In this document: piece after piece, positions 1 to 11,290 of the stretch
Position numbering within the stretch: position 1 is the stretch's first letter
How the letters are laid out: every line of letters begins with the position of its first letter
Assembly: GCA_905221605.1 (NCBI GenBank)
Contig: CAJNDS010002612.1
Span: 554,741-618,740 of the forward strand
DNA length: 64,000 nt
From: Symbiodinium natans
Taxonomy: Eukaryota > Sar > Dinophyceae > Suessiales > Symbiodiniaceae
Direction of reading: 5' to 3'
The notes under the pieces: generated by a model
Database searches by the model: none
The model's input: the letters and a program-made list of their open reading frames with translations, nothing else
Told to the model about the DNA's origin: nothing
Position numbers and translations under genes: made by a program

Positions 1-703
1 CTTGTACTTGCACTGGGTTTTGATTCGGATTCAGGGTTTAGGGTTTCGGGTTCCTTGACAGGCGACAGGCCCGCACGCATGGCAGAATGCGATCAATGTG
101 AGCCATTTTTTGGGGCTTGTCTGGGCCTTGCTTTGGGGCAGTTGGGGTAGGGGTGGGCGGTTGTATCGGGTCCCATGATAGCAGCCCTGTTGCAGATGTC
201 CCATATCATGCGGCTTTTCTTTCTGGGGAGTCGGTGCATCCAAGAACGGTGCGATATTGTGCGCTCACGAGCTCATCTGCAACGCATACGCTTGCTCTCT
301 GAGGTATTCTTCATGTTCTACATGCTATCTACAAAAGGAATACGCGAACCCTCCCTTCCCAAACTTTAAACCCCTAATTCGCAAGAATACTACAGCCCGA
401 ACCTGAAAGCCTGTGTAAGTAGAGGCCTACAAAGGGAAATGTCCCTTAATGATTGGTGCATTTCCCTGTATTAAAGGTGTGTGGATGAAGCCCCTATGCC
501 CTGCCAACCTCAGGAACCCTCGCTTGGTAGCCCAGTGGCACCCTTTACCCCTTTTCTTGGTTATGGGAAACCCTGAACCCTAAATCCTAAACCCTAAACC
601 CTAAATCCTACACCCTGAACCCAAAACGGGTGCCCTTATTACAGTATGGTTGCCTGGGCTACCAAGCTATAAACCCTTGCAAACTTTACAAAGCCTATAA
701 GCC
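1..703. other. Non-coding start of window
   Basis: Mixed low-complexity DNA with degenerate CCCTAAA heptamers at 575-620 and one foldback element (523-666). Short open frames at 117-369 show no recognisable protein feature and overlap on both strands, so I treat the stretch as non-coding upstream sequence. Confidence 0.5.
523..666. mobile_element. Foldback (MITE-like) element, family F1
   Basis: Begins CTTGGTAGCCCAGTGGCACC and ends GCCTGGGCTACCAAG; the outer 11 bases (CTTGGTAGCCC) are a perfect inverted repeat, and GGCACCC/GGGTGCCC pairs further in. The interior is degenerate CCCTAAA heptamers. Related copies occur at 1437, 20970, 44094, 45758, 49178, 58871 and 60763. No coding capacity. The family is not one I know by name. 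Confidence 0.7.
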
Positions 704-730
704 ATGTCAGACCACTCGGACTCTGAGCCC
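704..730 (+). CDS. Candidate first coding exon
   Basis: ATG opens MSDHSDSEP, followed directly by a GT donor (GTATAGC) at 731. It joins in phase 0 to the exon at 780 if a short 49-nt intron is accepted. An acidic Ser/Asp start is plausible but there is no homology evidence. The alternative is that translation starts at the in-frame ATG at 831. Confidence 0.35.
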
Positions 731-779
731 GTATAGCTTACCAGGTACTTGTAGAATCCCTCATCGTGGTCTGCAGCAG

Positions 780-1193
780 AGTGGGCAGAATGGTGGCGAT
801 GGCAACAGGATACTTGGCAGTCTGCGGGAGATGAGTGTGGCAGCGGCCGAGCCGGGCTCGTCATGGCGTGGCCCCAGTGAAGAGCCGCCAGCTGGCTTCC
901 GGCTGCCCAAGGAGCCCAAGAAAAAGAAGAAGAAGAAAAAGAAAGGCTGTAATAGAGGACAGTCTTGGCTTCGCAGAGAGACGGGCCGCTGGGAGGATGA
1001 CAGGGAGAAGGGTAAACAGCTCCAGCGTCAGGTGGATGCATTGCAGCGCGAGCTTGCGGCTCTCAAGGCATCGCAGTGGGGCCTCGAGCTGGAGAACCAG
1101 GCGGCGGCCAAGGCTTTCGAGGAGGACTGTGTTGCCAAGCTCATGCTCGCCTATGTGGACGTCAACAAGAGAGCTGATGAGCTGGTCCATAAG
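780..1193 (+). CDS. Coiled-coil, Lys-rich exon (possible USP N-terminus)
   Basis: Open in one frame and ending at a textbook GT donor (CATAAG|GTACCTG at 1194). The reading contains an in-frame ATG at 831, a run of nine lysines near 921-947, and then a heptad-rich charged segment (KQLQRQVDALQRELAALKA) expected to form a coiled coil. It ends in phase 0. It lies upstream of the USP Cys-box exon on the same strand, so it may be the N-terminal extension of that protease, but this link is inferred from position and phase only. It could equally be the 5' part of an unrelated coiled-coil gene. Confidence 0.5.
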
Positions 1194-1436
1194 GTACCTG
1201 TAAGGGGAATGGAGGGGTATCTAAGGCACCGTAAGCCAGGGTTTCTACTTGGTAGGGGTCTATCAGGTACTGAATTCCCTCATTTCAGGGATACTAAGAG
1301 CCAGTAGGTTAGGGTCTGGGGGACCCTAGCCCTAAACCCTAAATCCTAAACCCTAAACCCTAAACCCTAATCGGAGTCTCACCACACAGCCGAGGTGGCC
1401 AACTGCTGCCCGCCCGGCCATGTTTTTGGTTTTAGG

Positions 1437-1952
1437 CTTGGTAGCCCAGTGGTGACCTTTTGCCAGGGTTTAGGGTTTAGGGTTTGGGGTTCGGGGTTTG
1501 GGGTTTCTCTTTTATCTTCTTCTTATCCCGTGAGAATAGTAAATGTAATGAATAACACGCCCATAGAATAGAATGAGTTTATGCGTAAGGCCGTGAATAT
1601 AATGATTATAAGGACGATAAGGACGAAAAGAGAAGGGGAAAAGCATATTAATTATGAAATAGACTTCGTACCCCCATTCACTTATTGTATTCGCATGGTA
1701 TTCACGGGGCTCACTGGTTGCTCTCTTCATACGCGTGCATCTGTTCACTCGTGATGCTACAATATTAATATATTTTGGTATTTTGGAAACCAATTAATAC
1801 GTCCCAGAGAAGATTATAAGGAATTAATGATTGGTTAAAAATAGTTCTTGACCGTTCATAAACTTTGTAATGTTAAAATCCTGTTGAAAGACTAATAAGA
1901 TTGGGTCCAACCCAAGGTACCCTTATCATAGCATGGGTACTGGGCTACCAAG
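1437..1952. mobile_element. Foldback element, family F1 (long copy)
   Basis: Starts CTTGGTAGCCCAGT and ends ACTGGGCTACCAAG, a perfect 14-bp terminal inverted repeat matching the 523-666 copy. The interior has heptamers at 1468-1500 and then an AT-rich unique segment (1510-1900), which may be an insertion or the original cargo. A 93-aa open frame on the minus strand (1512-1793) shows no known feature. Confidence 0.7.
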
Positions 1953-2284
1953 TAGGGTTTTGCGCGCTTCCGTTGGCCGTGTAGGGCTTTAAGGGTCAGG
2001 GGGTCTGGGCAGCCTCAAACCTTAGGAACCCTCAACGCCCGAGAGCACCAACTGCTCTGCGGGTATGCACCCTAAAAACCGTAAGCCCTACACCCTAAAC
2101 CCTCAACCCTAAACCCCTTGTACAAATTCCACGACATCTGAAACAGAATTAGACCTGCATGGTTCAACTAAACCCTGAACCTAAAGCCCCAAACCTTAAC
2201 CTTAGTAAACAGTAGACCCCAAACCCTCAACCCTAGACCCTATAACCTAAACCCTAAACCTACTAAACCCCTTAGATACACAAG

Positions 2285-2318
2285 GTGGGAGGTGACGGAA
2301 CTCAAGCTGGAAACACTT
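2285..2318 (+). CDS. Tentative USP exon ending in GNT before the catalytic Cys
   Basis: After an AAG acceptor the phase-0 reading is VGGDGTQAGNT plus one base T, which would join GT of the next exon to make the Cys codon in GNTC-YMNAVLQ. Phase agrees on both sides. Against it: the donor would be AG (TT|AGTAGG), which is neither GT, GC nor GA, and the residues before GNT do not match the usual GLxNxG. Low confidence. Confidence 0.25.
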
Positions 2319-2636
2319 AGTAGGGCTTAGGGTTTACGGTTTATGGGTTTAGGGGGTCTAGTTTTAGGGGGTTTGGGGGGGGTTACGGGGTTTACGGGGT
2401 TGAGGGGGTTTAGGGGGCTGGAAGGGAGCACATGATCTAAAGGTTGATGATATAAGATCATAGCAGTGCCGTTTGATTCTTAAAACATCAATCTGGAAGT
2501 GGGGTTCTGATGGGTTCAGGCGTTTCGGGGGTTCAGGTGTTGAGGGTTTGCACTTCTTTTTGGGCCCCATGGAACCCTAAACCCGAAACCCTAAACCCTA
2601 AACCCTGAGCCCCAAAAGGGGCCCAAGAAGCGCCAG

Positions 2637-2701
2637 GTTATATGAATGCCGTGCTGCAGGGCCTGCATCACGCGGTGCCGCTGCTGTCCGGGGCTCATGT
2701 G
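2637..2701 (+). CDS. USP Cys-box exon
   Basis: After a CCAG acceptor, GT completes a split codon and the frame reads YMNAVLQGLHHAVPLL, the sequence that follows the catalytic cysteine in USP proteases (family consensus GNTC-Y/F-MNAxLQxL). If the previous exon ends in T, the split codon is TGT, the catalytic Cys. The 3' end is not certain; I place it at a GC donor (GTG|GCATGC at 2702). Heptamer arrays flank it closely on both sides. Confidence 0.65.
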
Positions 2702-3422
2702 GCATGCACCTAAGGTCCTGCACCCTCAACCCTAAACCCTAAACCCGAAAACCCAAAACCCTAAACCCTAAACCCTAAACCCTAAGGCCCTAAACCCTAA
2801 ATCCTAAGCCTCAAGCCTCAACATTAAACCCTAACCCCAAAACCCAAGACCCAAATCTCTCCCCACCCCCTGCCTCGATCCTAAAGCACGACTCACGCCC
2901 TGGTAAACCCCTAAGCCCTAATCCTCTCAAAGCGTGCAAATGGCCGAAACCCTAGGGTTTAGGGTTTAGGGTTTAGGGTTTAGGGTTTTAGGGTTTAGGG
3001 TTCCCTAACCCAGAACCCCTTAAAGCCTGATCACCCCAGTTCAAGCCCTGAACCCTGATCCTGTTTGAAGCCTTAGAACCTCAACGAGCCAAGTGCCCCA
3101 AAATGGAGGGACCCGACAAGCCTACGTCCGATAAGGCCCTTGCCAAAACCTAAGAAACCTTCAACTCTGAAAGGGGTCTAGGGTTTCGGGTTGAGGCTTG
3201 AACCCTAAACCCTAAACCCCGTAAACCCGAAACCCTAAACGCCAAACCCTAAACCCTGGACCCTAAACCCTAAACCCCAAACCCTAAACCTTAAACCCTA
3301 AACCCTAAACCCTAAACCCTAAACCCTAAACCCTAAACCCTAAACCCTAAACCCTTCAGAGTTTAGAGTTAAGGGTTCAAAGCCAAGTGCCGCTCTGTCT
3401 GGCTCACAGCGATTTTCCGCAG

Positions 3423-3448
3423 GCTGTGGCCGCCAAGACCCACGAAGG
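3423..3448 (+). CDS. Candidate small exon (AVAAKTHE)
   Basis: Bounded by a good acceptor (TTTTCCGCAG) and a donor provided by the heptamer array itself (GG|GTTTAGGG). It reads AVAAKTHE in phase 0, compatible with the end chosen for the Cys-box exon. Too short to identify. Confidence 0.3.
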
Positions 3449-4530
3449 GTTTAGGGTTTAGGGCTCAGGGTTTAGGGTTTATATAGTCTTTAGGGTTTAG
3501 GGAGAGTGGAGCTTTCAGGGAAAAACCTAAACATGCACCCTGAACTCTAAAATCCTAAGCTAGGCGTCCTAGACGCCCTGAAAACGGTTTCTGGGCGGAA
3601 GTGGGTGTTGAGTCCGATCCGAAGCCCCCCACCCAAGCCTAACACTGGAGAAGCTACAGAATCTTAACGTGGGGTGTTCGATTCAATTTCAACCCTCTTC
3701 TTTGGAGTAGGTTCTTTACATTTCCAAGCACCCTCAAAACGGGCCCAGCTTGTAGTTAAAAAGTGATGTGGTGGCTTCAGCTCTTCTCCTGCGGCAGGGG
3801 CTGCGAGTGCCTCGCAGCTCGTGAGTGTGAATGCAGCCGTGCTCGCGCGAGCTGCGACCGCGTGATCTGCGTTCGCACGGGGGACAGGGCTTTCGAGCTC
3901 ATGGTCAAAATAAGAAACAAGACAATATACAATTCGGAAAGAATATACCCCACATACATTAGATATTGGTACAAAGTCTTTTCCATATTTAGGAGTCATG
4001 TTGCTGGTTTACCTGGGGGCCTCATCTTCCTGCCACAAGTAGTTCGGGGACGTTTATGCCGGCAACTCATTAGGGAGCCCCGAAACTGCGCCACTTGCAC
4101 TGTCATCAGCATACGCATAAGCCTGCTACGGTGCCGAGGTTTAGGGTTTAGGGTTTAGGGTTAGGGTTTAGGGTTTAGGGTTTAGGGTTTAGGGGGGGTG
4201 GGGGTTTAGGGTGTAGGGTTTAGGGTTTAGGGTTTAGGGTTTTAGGGTTTAGGGTTTAGGGTTTTTCTCGCAAGCATGTTCATCGCTTCGCGTTCTACGG
4301 GGTGCGGTGGGGGTCGCAGTAGCTCCTGGTTCTGAGTGGAACCGCCCCGTCCGAGCAGATCGGGTTTCGGTGTAACTCAGGGTTTAGGGTTTAGGGTTTA
4401 GGGTTTAGGGTTTAGGATATCAGAAACGCCCCAGACGCTCCTAATTCCAGAAGGACCGCGCGCAGAGTGATCGTCGCATGCCGGAGAGCGTCACCGGCAT
4501 CCCCAACCTCGATAATGATGCAGACTTCAG

Positions 4531-4592
4531 CAACTTTTTGTGCGGGCAAGCGCAGCGCTCAAAGGACTGACTCAAAACCGCGCCTATGCAAG
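4531..4592 (+). CDS. Exon-like island, unassigned
   Basis: Flanked by ACTTCAG and CAAG|GTGG. The frame reads LFVRASAALKGLTQNRAYA. Splice context and residue composition look exon-like but I recognise no family. A different frame ending at the internal GC (CAA|GCGCAG) would read NFLCGQ. Confidence 0.3.
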
Positions 4593-5054
4593 GTGGAACA
4601 AAGCCCGAACACTTTTAAACCCAGCACCAAAAAGACCCGCCATTCCCCCCCCCCCCCCCCCCACCCCAAACCCCAAACCTCAAACCCACACAGCCCAAAG
4701 GGTTCTGGATTTCTGCCCGAAACCCAAAACCCTAAACCCTAAAAACCCTAAACCCTAAACCCTAAACATCCCTACACCCTAAGCCCGATGACCAGGACCC
4801 ATCAGGCTTTCCTCCGGACACCCAGGATACTTCCGACTTCTGGCACAGACTCCAAGGCTCCCAGGATCCAGAGATATCCAGAGGCAGTTCTTCCCTTTTT
4901 CTGTTTCCCGGGGGGGGGGGGGGGGGGGGGAGGGTTTAGGGTTTAGGGTTTAGGGTTTAGGGTTTAGGGCTTAGGGCTTAGGGTTTAGGGTTTAGGGCTT
5001 AGGGCTTAGGGCTTAGGTCTTAGGGTTTAAGCAACACTTCACTCCGGTTCCAAG

Positions 5055-5118
5055 GCTTGTGGTACCGACAGATCGATGGACTCTGCGTGGGGGAGATCTG
5101 CGGCGACAGCAGCCCGAG
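5055..5118 (+). CDS. Exon-like island, unassigned
   Basis: Between a CCAAG acceptor and a CCGAG|GTTG donor. One frame reads LWYRQIDGLCVGEICGDSS. It is preceded by TTTAGGG/GCTTAGG heptamers and followed by another array. No family recognised. Confidence 0.28.
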
Positions 5119-5625
5119 GTTGAATTGGCTTTGGGGTTTGGGTTTGGGGTTTAGGGTTTAGGGTTTAGGGTTTAGGGTTTAGGGTTTAGGGTTTAGGGTT
5201 TAGGGTTTAAGGTAAGAGTGTGGAGTCTAGGGGAGGGACCCCCAACCCCAGACCCTAGACCCTAGACCCTAGACCCTAAACCCTAAACCCTGGACCCTAG
5301 ACCCTAGACCCTAAACCCTAAACCCTAAACCCTAAACCCGAAACCCTAACCCTTCCGTCTGCTTTGGGCTGTTCAGAGTGTTCACCTGGCAACGGAGGCA
5401 TGCTCTGGCACATCCATTGGAGGATTCCACAGGGGGAGACACCTCTGCAGGTCTTGGCCAGCGACGTCATCATGTTCGAGCTTGATGGTTGTGTCTCACC
5501 GTAAACCCTAGACCCTGAACCCTGAACCCTAAACCCTTGTTTCTCTGATAGTTAAAAGCCTCACTTTGTTTCAGTCAGGTAGCTGCACGTTGATTTTGTT
5601 CGTAGGAAGCCGACGTGCAGCCAAG

Positions 5626-5701
5626 GTGTCAATTTGGGCAAAGTTCACCTGCATGCGCAGGCCAGCATACACTGGAGTGATGGCGACGTGTGGTTGCAGA
5701 A
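5626..5701 (+). CDS. Exon-like island with WSDGDVW motif
   Basis: After a CCAAG acceptor the frame reads VNLGKVHLHAQ and then ASIHWSDGDVWLQ, ending at a GT donor (CAGAA|GTAATC). The hydrophobic pattern and W-x-DGDVW motif look like a real domain fragment. I cannot name the domain. Confidence 0.4.
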
Positions 5702-5708
5702 GTAATCC

Positions 5709-5805
5709 CAGGGGGTCCATTCGTAGCACTACTATGGAGCCAGGGTTTAGGGTTTAGGGTTTAGGGTTTAGGGTTTAGGTTTAGGTACTACAAATGGACC
5801 CCTCT
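5709..5805. mobile_element. Foldback element, family F3
   Basis: The left arm AGGGGGTCCATTCGTAGCAC pairs with a right arm ending GTACTACAAATGGACCCCTCT (same outer 16-18 bases on the opposite strand, few mismatches). Five TTTAGGG units lie between the arms. A second, better-preserved copy is at 60996-61102. Confidence 0.65.
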
Positions 5806-7704
5806 CAATATTCGTTTCATCCCGGAGCACCTGGCAGTTCATGACGTACTCGCGAAGCGGGTCGGACTCGACGTAACTGGAGCTAAAAGCAAACCGTAAA
5901 CCCTCTAAACGTTTAGGGTTTAGGGTCTAGGGTTTAGGGTTTAGGGTCTAGTGTGTAGGGTATACACCCTACACCCCAGACCCTTTATACACCCTATAAA
6001 CCCTAGAAGCCCTATAGGCCCTACACAGCCTATACACCTTACCATGAATCTCCAAGCAGGTGCAGCGTGTGCAATTAGAGGTTGCCACAGAAGGCCGGCC
6101 TTCTTCAGGCCGGCTGGGCACATCTCCAGCTGAAGGGTTTAGGGTTTAGGGTTGAGGGTTTAGGGTTTAGGGTTTAGGGTCCTCCAGCTGAAGGCCTCAC
6201 CTCGAACTCTCGACCTTAGTACGGGCTCTGCCGAGAATCGGCGCGTGGGGGTTGATCCTGGGCGCGGGCCACTACCCAGTAAGACATACGAAGTCCTGAA
6301 GCCCGATAGACCCTAGAATTTTCTGGAGGGTTTAGGGTTTAGGGTTTAGGGTTTAGCGTTTTGGGTTTAGGGTTTAGGGTTTAGGGTTGAGAGTTTAGGG
6401 TTCAAGATTTGTGTACCAACATGTGACCCAGCACTTCGAGCAACCCCCATGTCTCATGAGCGCAGACCTAAAGCCGAGATGCGATGGGGCAAGAGAAGTG
6501 GAAATAAAAGGGATACCCTAAACCCTAAACCCTAAACCCTAAACCCTAAACCATGAACTCCTCTGACCACTCCCAAAACTCTTTAGGGTTCAGGGCTTAG
6601 GGTTTAGGGCGTGCTGCTTGAAGTCAGTGATTTCCTTTGGAGCCAGAATGCTTGCTGTTCATCGTGTCCCTGCCAGCATGAACGGGTTCGCCAGGCGTCC
6701 GCACTCATATTGCGCTCCGGGTCCTAAACTCTAACCCCAGGCCCTCAAGCCCTGAACCTGAAGCCCTAAACTCCAAACGCATTGGGGTTTAGGGTTTAAG
6801 GGTTAAGGGTTTAGGGTTTAGGGTTTAGGGTTTAGCGTTTAGCGTTTAGGGTTTAGGGGCTGTAGCTGCACGAGCGCGAAAGGTGTGTGTGTGCGCGCGT
6901 GTGCATGAACCCCTACTTTCGGGAAGCGAACCCAAACCCCTCTGACTTGTCAACCACAAGGCAAACCAAACCATCCTAAACCCCAAACCATCTTAAGCCA
7001 CCGAATTCTGAACCGCCAAAACCCCGCAACCACATCGAACACTTAGAGGTTTTAATCAGCCCTTTAAGTGCCCCAATATGGTTCTACCATGGTTATAAGT
7101 TCTAAGTGCAGTTGTAATTGGGTTACTAAGTACCACGAACCTCCAAGCAAGGGGCGCCTCACTGAGAAGCCACCGGTGTCCGGATGAGCGCTTCTTCGGG
7201 CGTCCCCGGCAGAGCTTTTGGTTGAGGGATGTTTGGGTTCAAAAGGATCCTGAAGGGCCGAAAACATCTCTGAGCCCCTAAACCCTAAACCCTAAACCCT
7301 AATAAACCCTAAACCCTAATAAACCCTAAACCCTAAACCCTAAACCCTAAACCCTAAACCCTAATCCCTCAACCCCAAACCCTGAACCCTAAACCCTAAA
7401 CCCCTACCACCCTAAGTCCGACTGCTTAAGCACTCCAAGACCCTAAGTGCCACCAAAGTCCAGCTGCCTGTCTCACCAGTCCTGAAATTCTGGGAGTTTG
7501 CGCTATTTGGAGAGGGTTTAGGGTTTAGGTTTTATAGGGTTTGGGGTTTAGGGTTTAGGGTTTAGGGTTTAGGGTTTAGGGTTTAGAGTTACAAGGTTAT
7601 AAGTTGCTATAACCCTTACTTAGGAGGCTTGTTTGGGCTTTTCTTATAGGTCGTAGGGTTTAGGGCAAGACTTTCGCGGGGGCAGTGTAGAGGGTTCAGG
7701 GTTT

Positions 7705-7888
7705 ATTGAAATTATTAAGGTTTCATTCAGGTCCGGGGAAGTTTCGAGGAGTTTCGTTTTTGGATTTTTCTTAATAATTTCAAGTTACAGGGGGCTTGAT
7801 TGAAATTATTAAGGGTTCAGGTCCGGGGAAGTTTCGAGGAGTTTCGTTTTTGGATTTTTCTTAATAATTTCAAGTTACAGGGGGCTCG
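7705..7888. repeat. Two tandem 90-bp units, each with inverted arms
   Basis: The segment containing GGTCCGGGGAAGTTTCGAGG is repeated 90 bp apart (7731 and 7821). Each unit starts with TTGAAATTATTAAG and ends with CTTAATAATTTCAAG, so each can fold as a hairpin. The second copy lacks a few bases near the left arm. Confidence 0.75.
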
Positions 7889-7917
7889 AGGGTTTAGGGT
7901 TTTGGGTTTTGGGTTTA

Positions 7918-8245
7918 GGGTAAACCCTAAACCCTAAACCCTAAACCCTAAACCCTAAACCCTAAACCCTAGACCCCAAACCCTAAACCCCAAACCCCAA
8001 ACCCTAAACCCTAAACCCTAACACCCTAACACCCTAACACCCTAACACCCTAACACCCTAACACCCTAACACCCTAACACCCTAACACCCTAAACCCTAA
8101 ACCCTAGACCCTAAACCCTAAACCCTAAACCCTAAACCCTAAACCCTAAACCCTGAACCCTGACCCTAGACCCTAGACCCTAGACCCTAGACCCTAGACC
8201 CTAGACCCGAAACCCTAGACCCTAAACCCTAAACCCTAAACCTTC
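7918..8245. repeat. CCCTAAA array with 8-bp CACCCTAA and CCCTAGA variants
   Basis: Runs of CCCTAAA pass into about ten CACCCTAA octamers (8016-8090), back to CCCTAAA, then CCCTAGA (8162-8220). Local homogenisation of each variant indicates expansion in place rather than random point change. Confidence 0.85.
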
Positions 8246-8282
8246 TCTTCATATATATATATATATATATTTAAACCTTTGT

Positions 8283-8868
8283 AAATTCGTCGAATAAGGC
8301 AAATCCTTCGTCGATTAAGGCAAGTCCTTCGTCGATTAAGCCAAGTCCTTCGTCGATTAAGGCAAGTCCTTCGTCGATTAAGGCAATCCTTGCTCATTTG
8401 CCTTAATCGACGAAGGACTTGGCTTATTCGATGAAGGACTTGCCTTAATCGACGAAGGACTTGCCTTAATCGACGAAGGGCCGGATCCTGGCCACTCTCC
8501 GACATTCGTCGATTAAGCCAAGTCCTTCGTCGAATAAGCCAAGTCCTTCGTCGATTAAGCCAAGTCCTTCGTCGATTAAGCCAAGTCCTTCGTCGAATAA
8601 GCCAAGTCCTTCGTCGAACAAGCCAAGTCCTTCGTCGAATAAGCCAAGTCCTTCGTCGAATAAGCCAAGTCCTTCGTCGAACAAGCCAAGTCCTTCGTCG
8701 AACAAGCCAAGTCCTTCGTCGAATAAGCCAGGTCCTTCCTCGATTAAGCCAAGTCCTTCGTCGAATAAGCCAAGTCCTGTGTCGAATAAGCCAAGTCCTT
8801 CGTCGAATAAGGCAAGTCCTTCGTCGAATAAGGCAAGCCCTTCGTCGATTAAGGCAAGTCCTTGGATG
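8283..8868. repeat. 21-bp minisatellite with an inverted central block
   Basis: Unit AAGTCCTTCGTCGATTAAGCC (21 bp, one base beyond quotable length avoided here by noting CTTCGTCGATTAAG core) runs forward at 8283-8392, inverted at 8393-8480, and forward again at 8505-8868. Because 21 is a multiple of three, it yields a 7-residue FDEGLGL repeat on the minus strand; I regard that as incidental. There are no unique spacers, so it is not a CRISPR array. Confidence 0.8.
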
Positions 8869-8959
8869 AAACTTTTATATTTTCTTAATGCTATGGGATT
8901 CTTTGGGCGGGTGGGTTTTTTCCTAAGCCTGGAACCCCCTAGTGACTATGAATGCTAGA

Positions 8960-11290
8960 ACAGTGACCCTCTAGACCCTAAACCCTAAACCCTAAACCCT
9001 AAACCCTAAACCCTAAACCCTAAACCCTAAACCCTAAATTCCTAGCTCAGGGTTTAGGGTTTAGGGGTGAAGGGCTGGGCGGGTCGAGCCTGGAGCCGCT
9101 AAGCACTTAAACTGTCGACCCGGAATGCTCAACCCTGAGTTTTAAACTCCAGGACCCGGAGTAGCCCTTTAGGGTTTAGGGTTTAGGGTTTAGGGTTTAG
9201 GGTTTAGGGTTTAGGGTTTAGGGTTTAGGGTTTAGGGTTTAGGGTTTAGGGTTTAGGGTTTAGGGTTTAGGGTTTAGGGTTTAGGGTTAAGGCTTTTAGG
9301 GTTTTTTGTAGGGTTGGGGCTCCCTTGCAACGCAATTAAAACCCAAAAGGGTACCCTCTCTATTCTTAGGTTGCTCCTGGGTCCAACCCTAAACCCTAAA
9401 CCCAAAACCCAAAACCCAAAACCCAAAACCCTAAACCCCAAACCATAAAGAGTCTAGGGCTTGAACCCTGAACCCTGCAAATCTGCAAGCCCTGTAAACC
9501 CCATTAGCCCGAGTCTTATATCTCCTTAGACAACCCCTATAAAACACTATAAACCCGATAGCACTCAATCCGCGATGAAACCATGTAAAGCCTATGAAAC
9601 ACTGTAACGCCCTATAAAACTTGTAGACTCTAAACCCTAAGCCCCAGAAACCCTATACCCTAACCCTAAACCCTACAAACCCTACTAGCCCTATCAGACT
9701 AGTATCCGTATTAACCCTACAAACCCTACAAACCCTATAAACCCCATAAACCCTATAAACGCTGTAAACCCTAAACCCCCTAAGCCCTGTAAAACCCTAT
9801 AAACCCTAAGCCCCAAACCCTAAACCCTAAGCCCTAAACCCGAAACCCTAAACCCTAAGCCCTAAACCCCAGACTGAAATGCACGGCGACTCGCCAGGGC
9901 CCGACGCGGCGACTGCGCCGGGAGCACCCGGCAGGGCTCAAGCACTTGTGCTTTTTCACTGGGGTTTAGGGTTTAGGGTTTAGGGTTTAGGGTTTAGGGT
10001 TTAGGGTTTAGGGTTTAGGGTTTAGGGTTTAGGGTTTAGGGTTCAGGGTTCAGGGCTGAGGGCTGAGGGCTGAGGGATTTCGAATTATGTTTTGAAGGGT
10101 TTCAGGGTGTTAGGCTTGGGGTTTTCGGGTTCAGGGTTCACTTGAACGGAAGGAGGCAGCTCAGCTGGCCCTGCGTGTGGCACCACTCTGTGCAGCCCGA
10201 TTCTGGGAGATTGGTGGGGCCGGGCCTCGCGGCTCAGTGTGTGCGACTCCTCCCAGCAGCAGGCATCCCGAACACGAGCAACTTCTTTCACTAGGGTTTA
10301 GGGTTTAGGGTTTAGGGTTTAGGGTTTAGGGTTTAGGGTTTAGGGTTTAGGGTTTAGGGTTTAGGGTTTAGGGTTCCGGATGGCAGTGCCAAAGTGCCGT
10401 ACGAAGGAGGGGTTTTTTTGGTCAACATACAGAGCTGTCACACCCGAATCCCTAAACCCTAAAACCCTAAAACCCTAAAACCCTAAACCCTATAAGCCCT
10501 AAAACCGAAGCCCTCACCCGAAGCCCTAATCCCAAGACGCAAGATTTTCAGCTTAAGCCCTATAAAAAAGCCCTACCACGGTCACCTCCGAGCTTCTGTA
10601 GGATCCTGTATCCTACCATGCACACAAAACCCTAACCCTAAACCCTGAACACCCTAAACCCTAAACCCTCTACACCCTAACCCTAATCCCTAAACCCTGA
10701 ACCCTAAAATCTAAACAACAAGGCTCAGCTAAGGTTTGCAGACGTTTGCGGTTGAAGGTTTTCCGGGCTCAGGCGTGCTTGCCTTTCTTAGGTGCGCGGG
10801 GGGGAGGGGGGGGGTAGTTAGCCCTAAGCCCTAGACCCTAAACCCAATAAACCCTAACACGGCAGGGGTTCTCAAGGACCTCTGACGGGTTTAGGGTTTA
10901 CCCAGCCCATAAAGCCTGAACTTAAATCCTAGATGTAAACCCGAAACCAACCCTAAACCCTAAAATCTAAACCCTAGACCCTAAACCCTCAGGCCCTACG
11001 GCCCAAGCCCCCACCCCCCAGAACTCTACACAACCCCTGAAGCTTAAGCCCCAAACCCTCAAATCCGAAGCCCCGAAACCCGGAACCCCCTAAACCCCAA
11101 AGGCCAGAAGGGGGGTTTGCGAAAATAGGCGTTTGAAGGGGTTTCTATTCGGCCTAAACCCGAAACCCGAAACCCGAAACCCGAAACCCTACACCCTAAA
11201 CCCTAAACCCTAAACCCTAAACCCTAAACCCTAAACCCTAAACCCTAAACCCTAAACCCTAAACCCTAAACCCTAAACCCTAAACCCCCA
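8960..11290. repeat. Heptamer mosaic with short unique islands
   Basis: Long arrays at 8975-9040 (CCCTAAA), 9169-9290, 9962-10050 and 10293-10375 (TTTAGGG) and 11195-11288 (CCCTAAA). Between them lie degenerate CCCTATAAA-type tracts (9480-9860) and short GC-rich islands at 9875-9955 and 10140-10290 that are open in more than one frame but not recognisable. Confidence 0.8.
10742..10791 (+). CDS. Exon-like island, unassigned
   Basis: Between a TTTGCAG acceptor and a TTAG|GTGCGC donor. It reads TFAVEGFPGSGVLAFL in phase 0. Good splice context, no family recognised. Confidence 0.3.

Larger units (their letters stand above)
3449..7700. repeat. Interstitial telomere-heptamer mosaic
   Basis: Alternating TTTAGGG (for example 4139-4262, 4932-5024, 5150-5210, 6130-6180, 6785-6855, 7535-7590) and CCCTAAA blocks (5219-5350, 6510-6552, 7276-7401) separated by 60-400 bp of non-repeat DNA. 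Orientation flips many times, so this is not a chromosome end. A segment at 3740-4135 is open on the + strand (Cys-rich) and also on the minus strand; I could not assign it. Three exon-like islands inside are listed separately. Confidence 0.8.

Noticed and set aside
8236-8705. Minus-strand FDEGLGL repeat protein
   Set aside because: Comes from the 21-bp minisatellite, broken where the array inverts.
8283-8868. CRISPR array
   Set aside because: Direct repeats without unique spacers, with an inverted block, in eukaryotic DNA.
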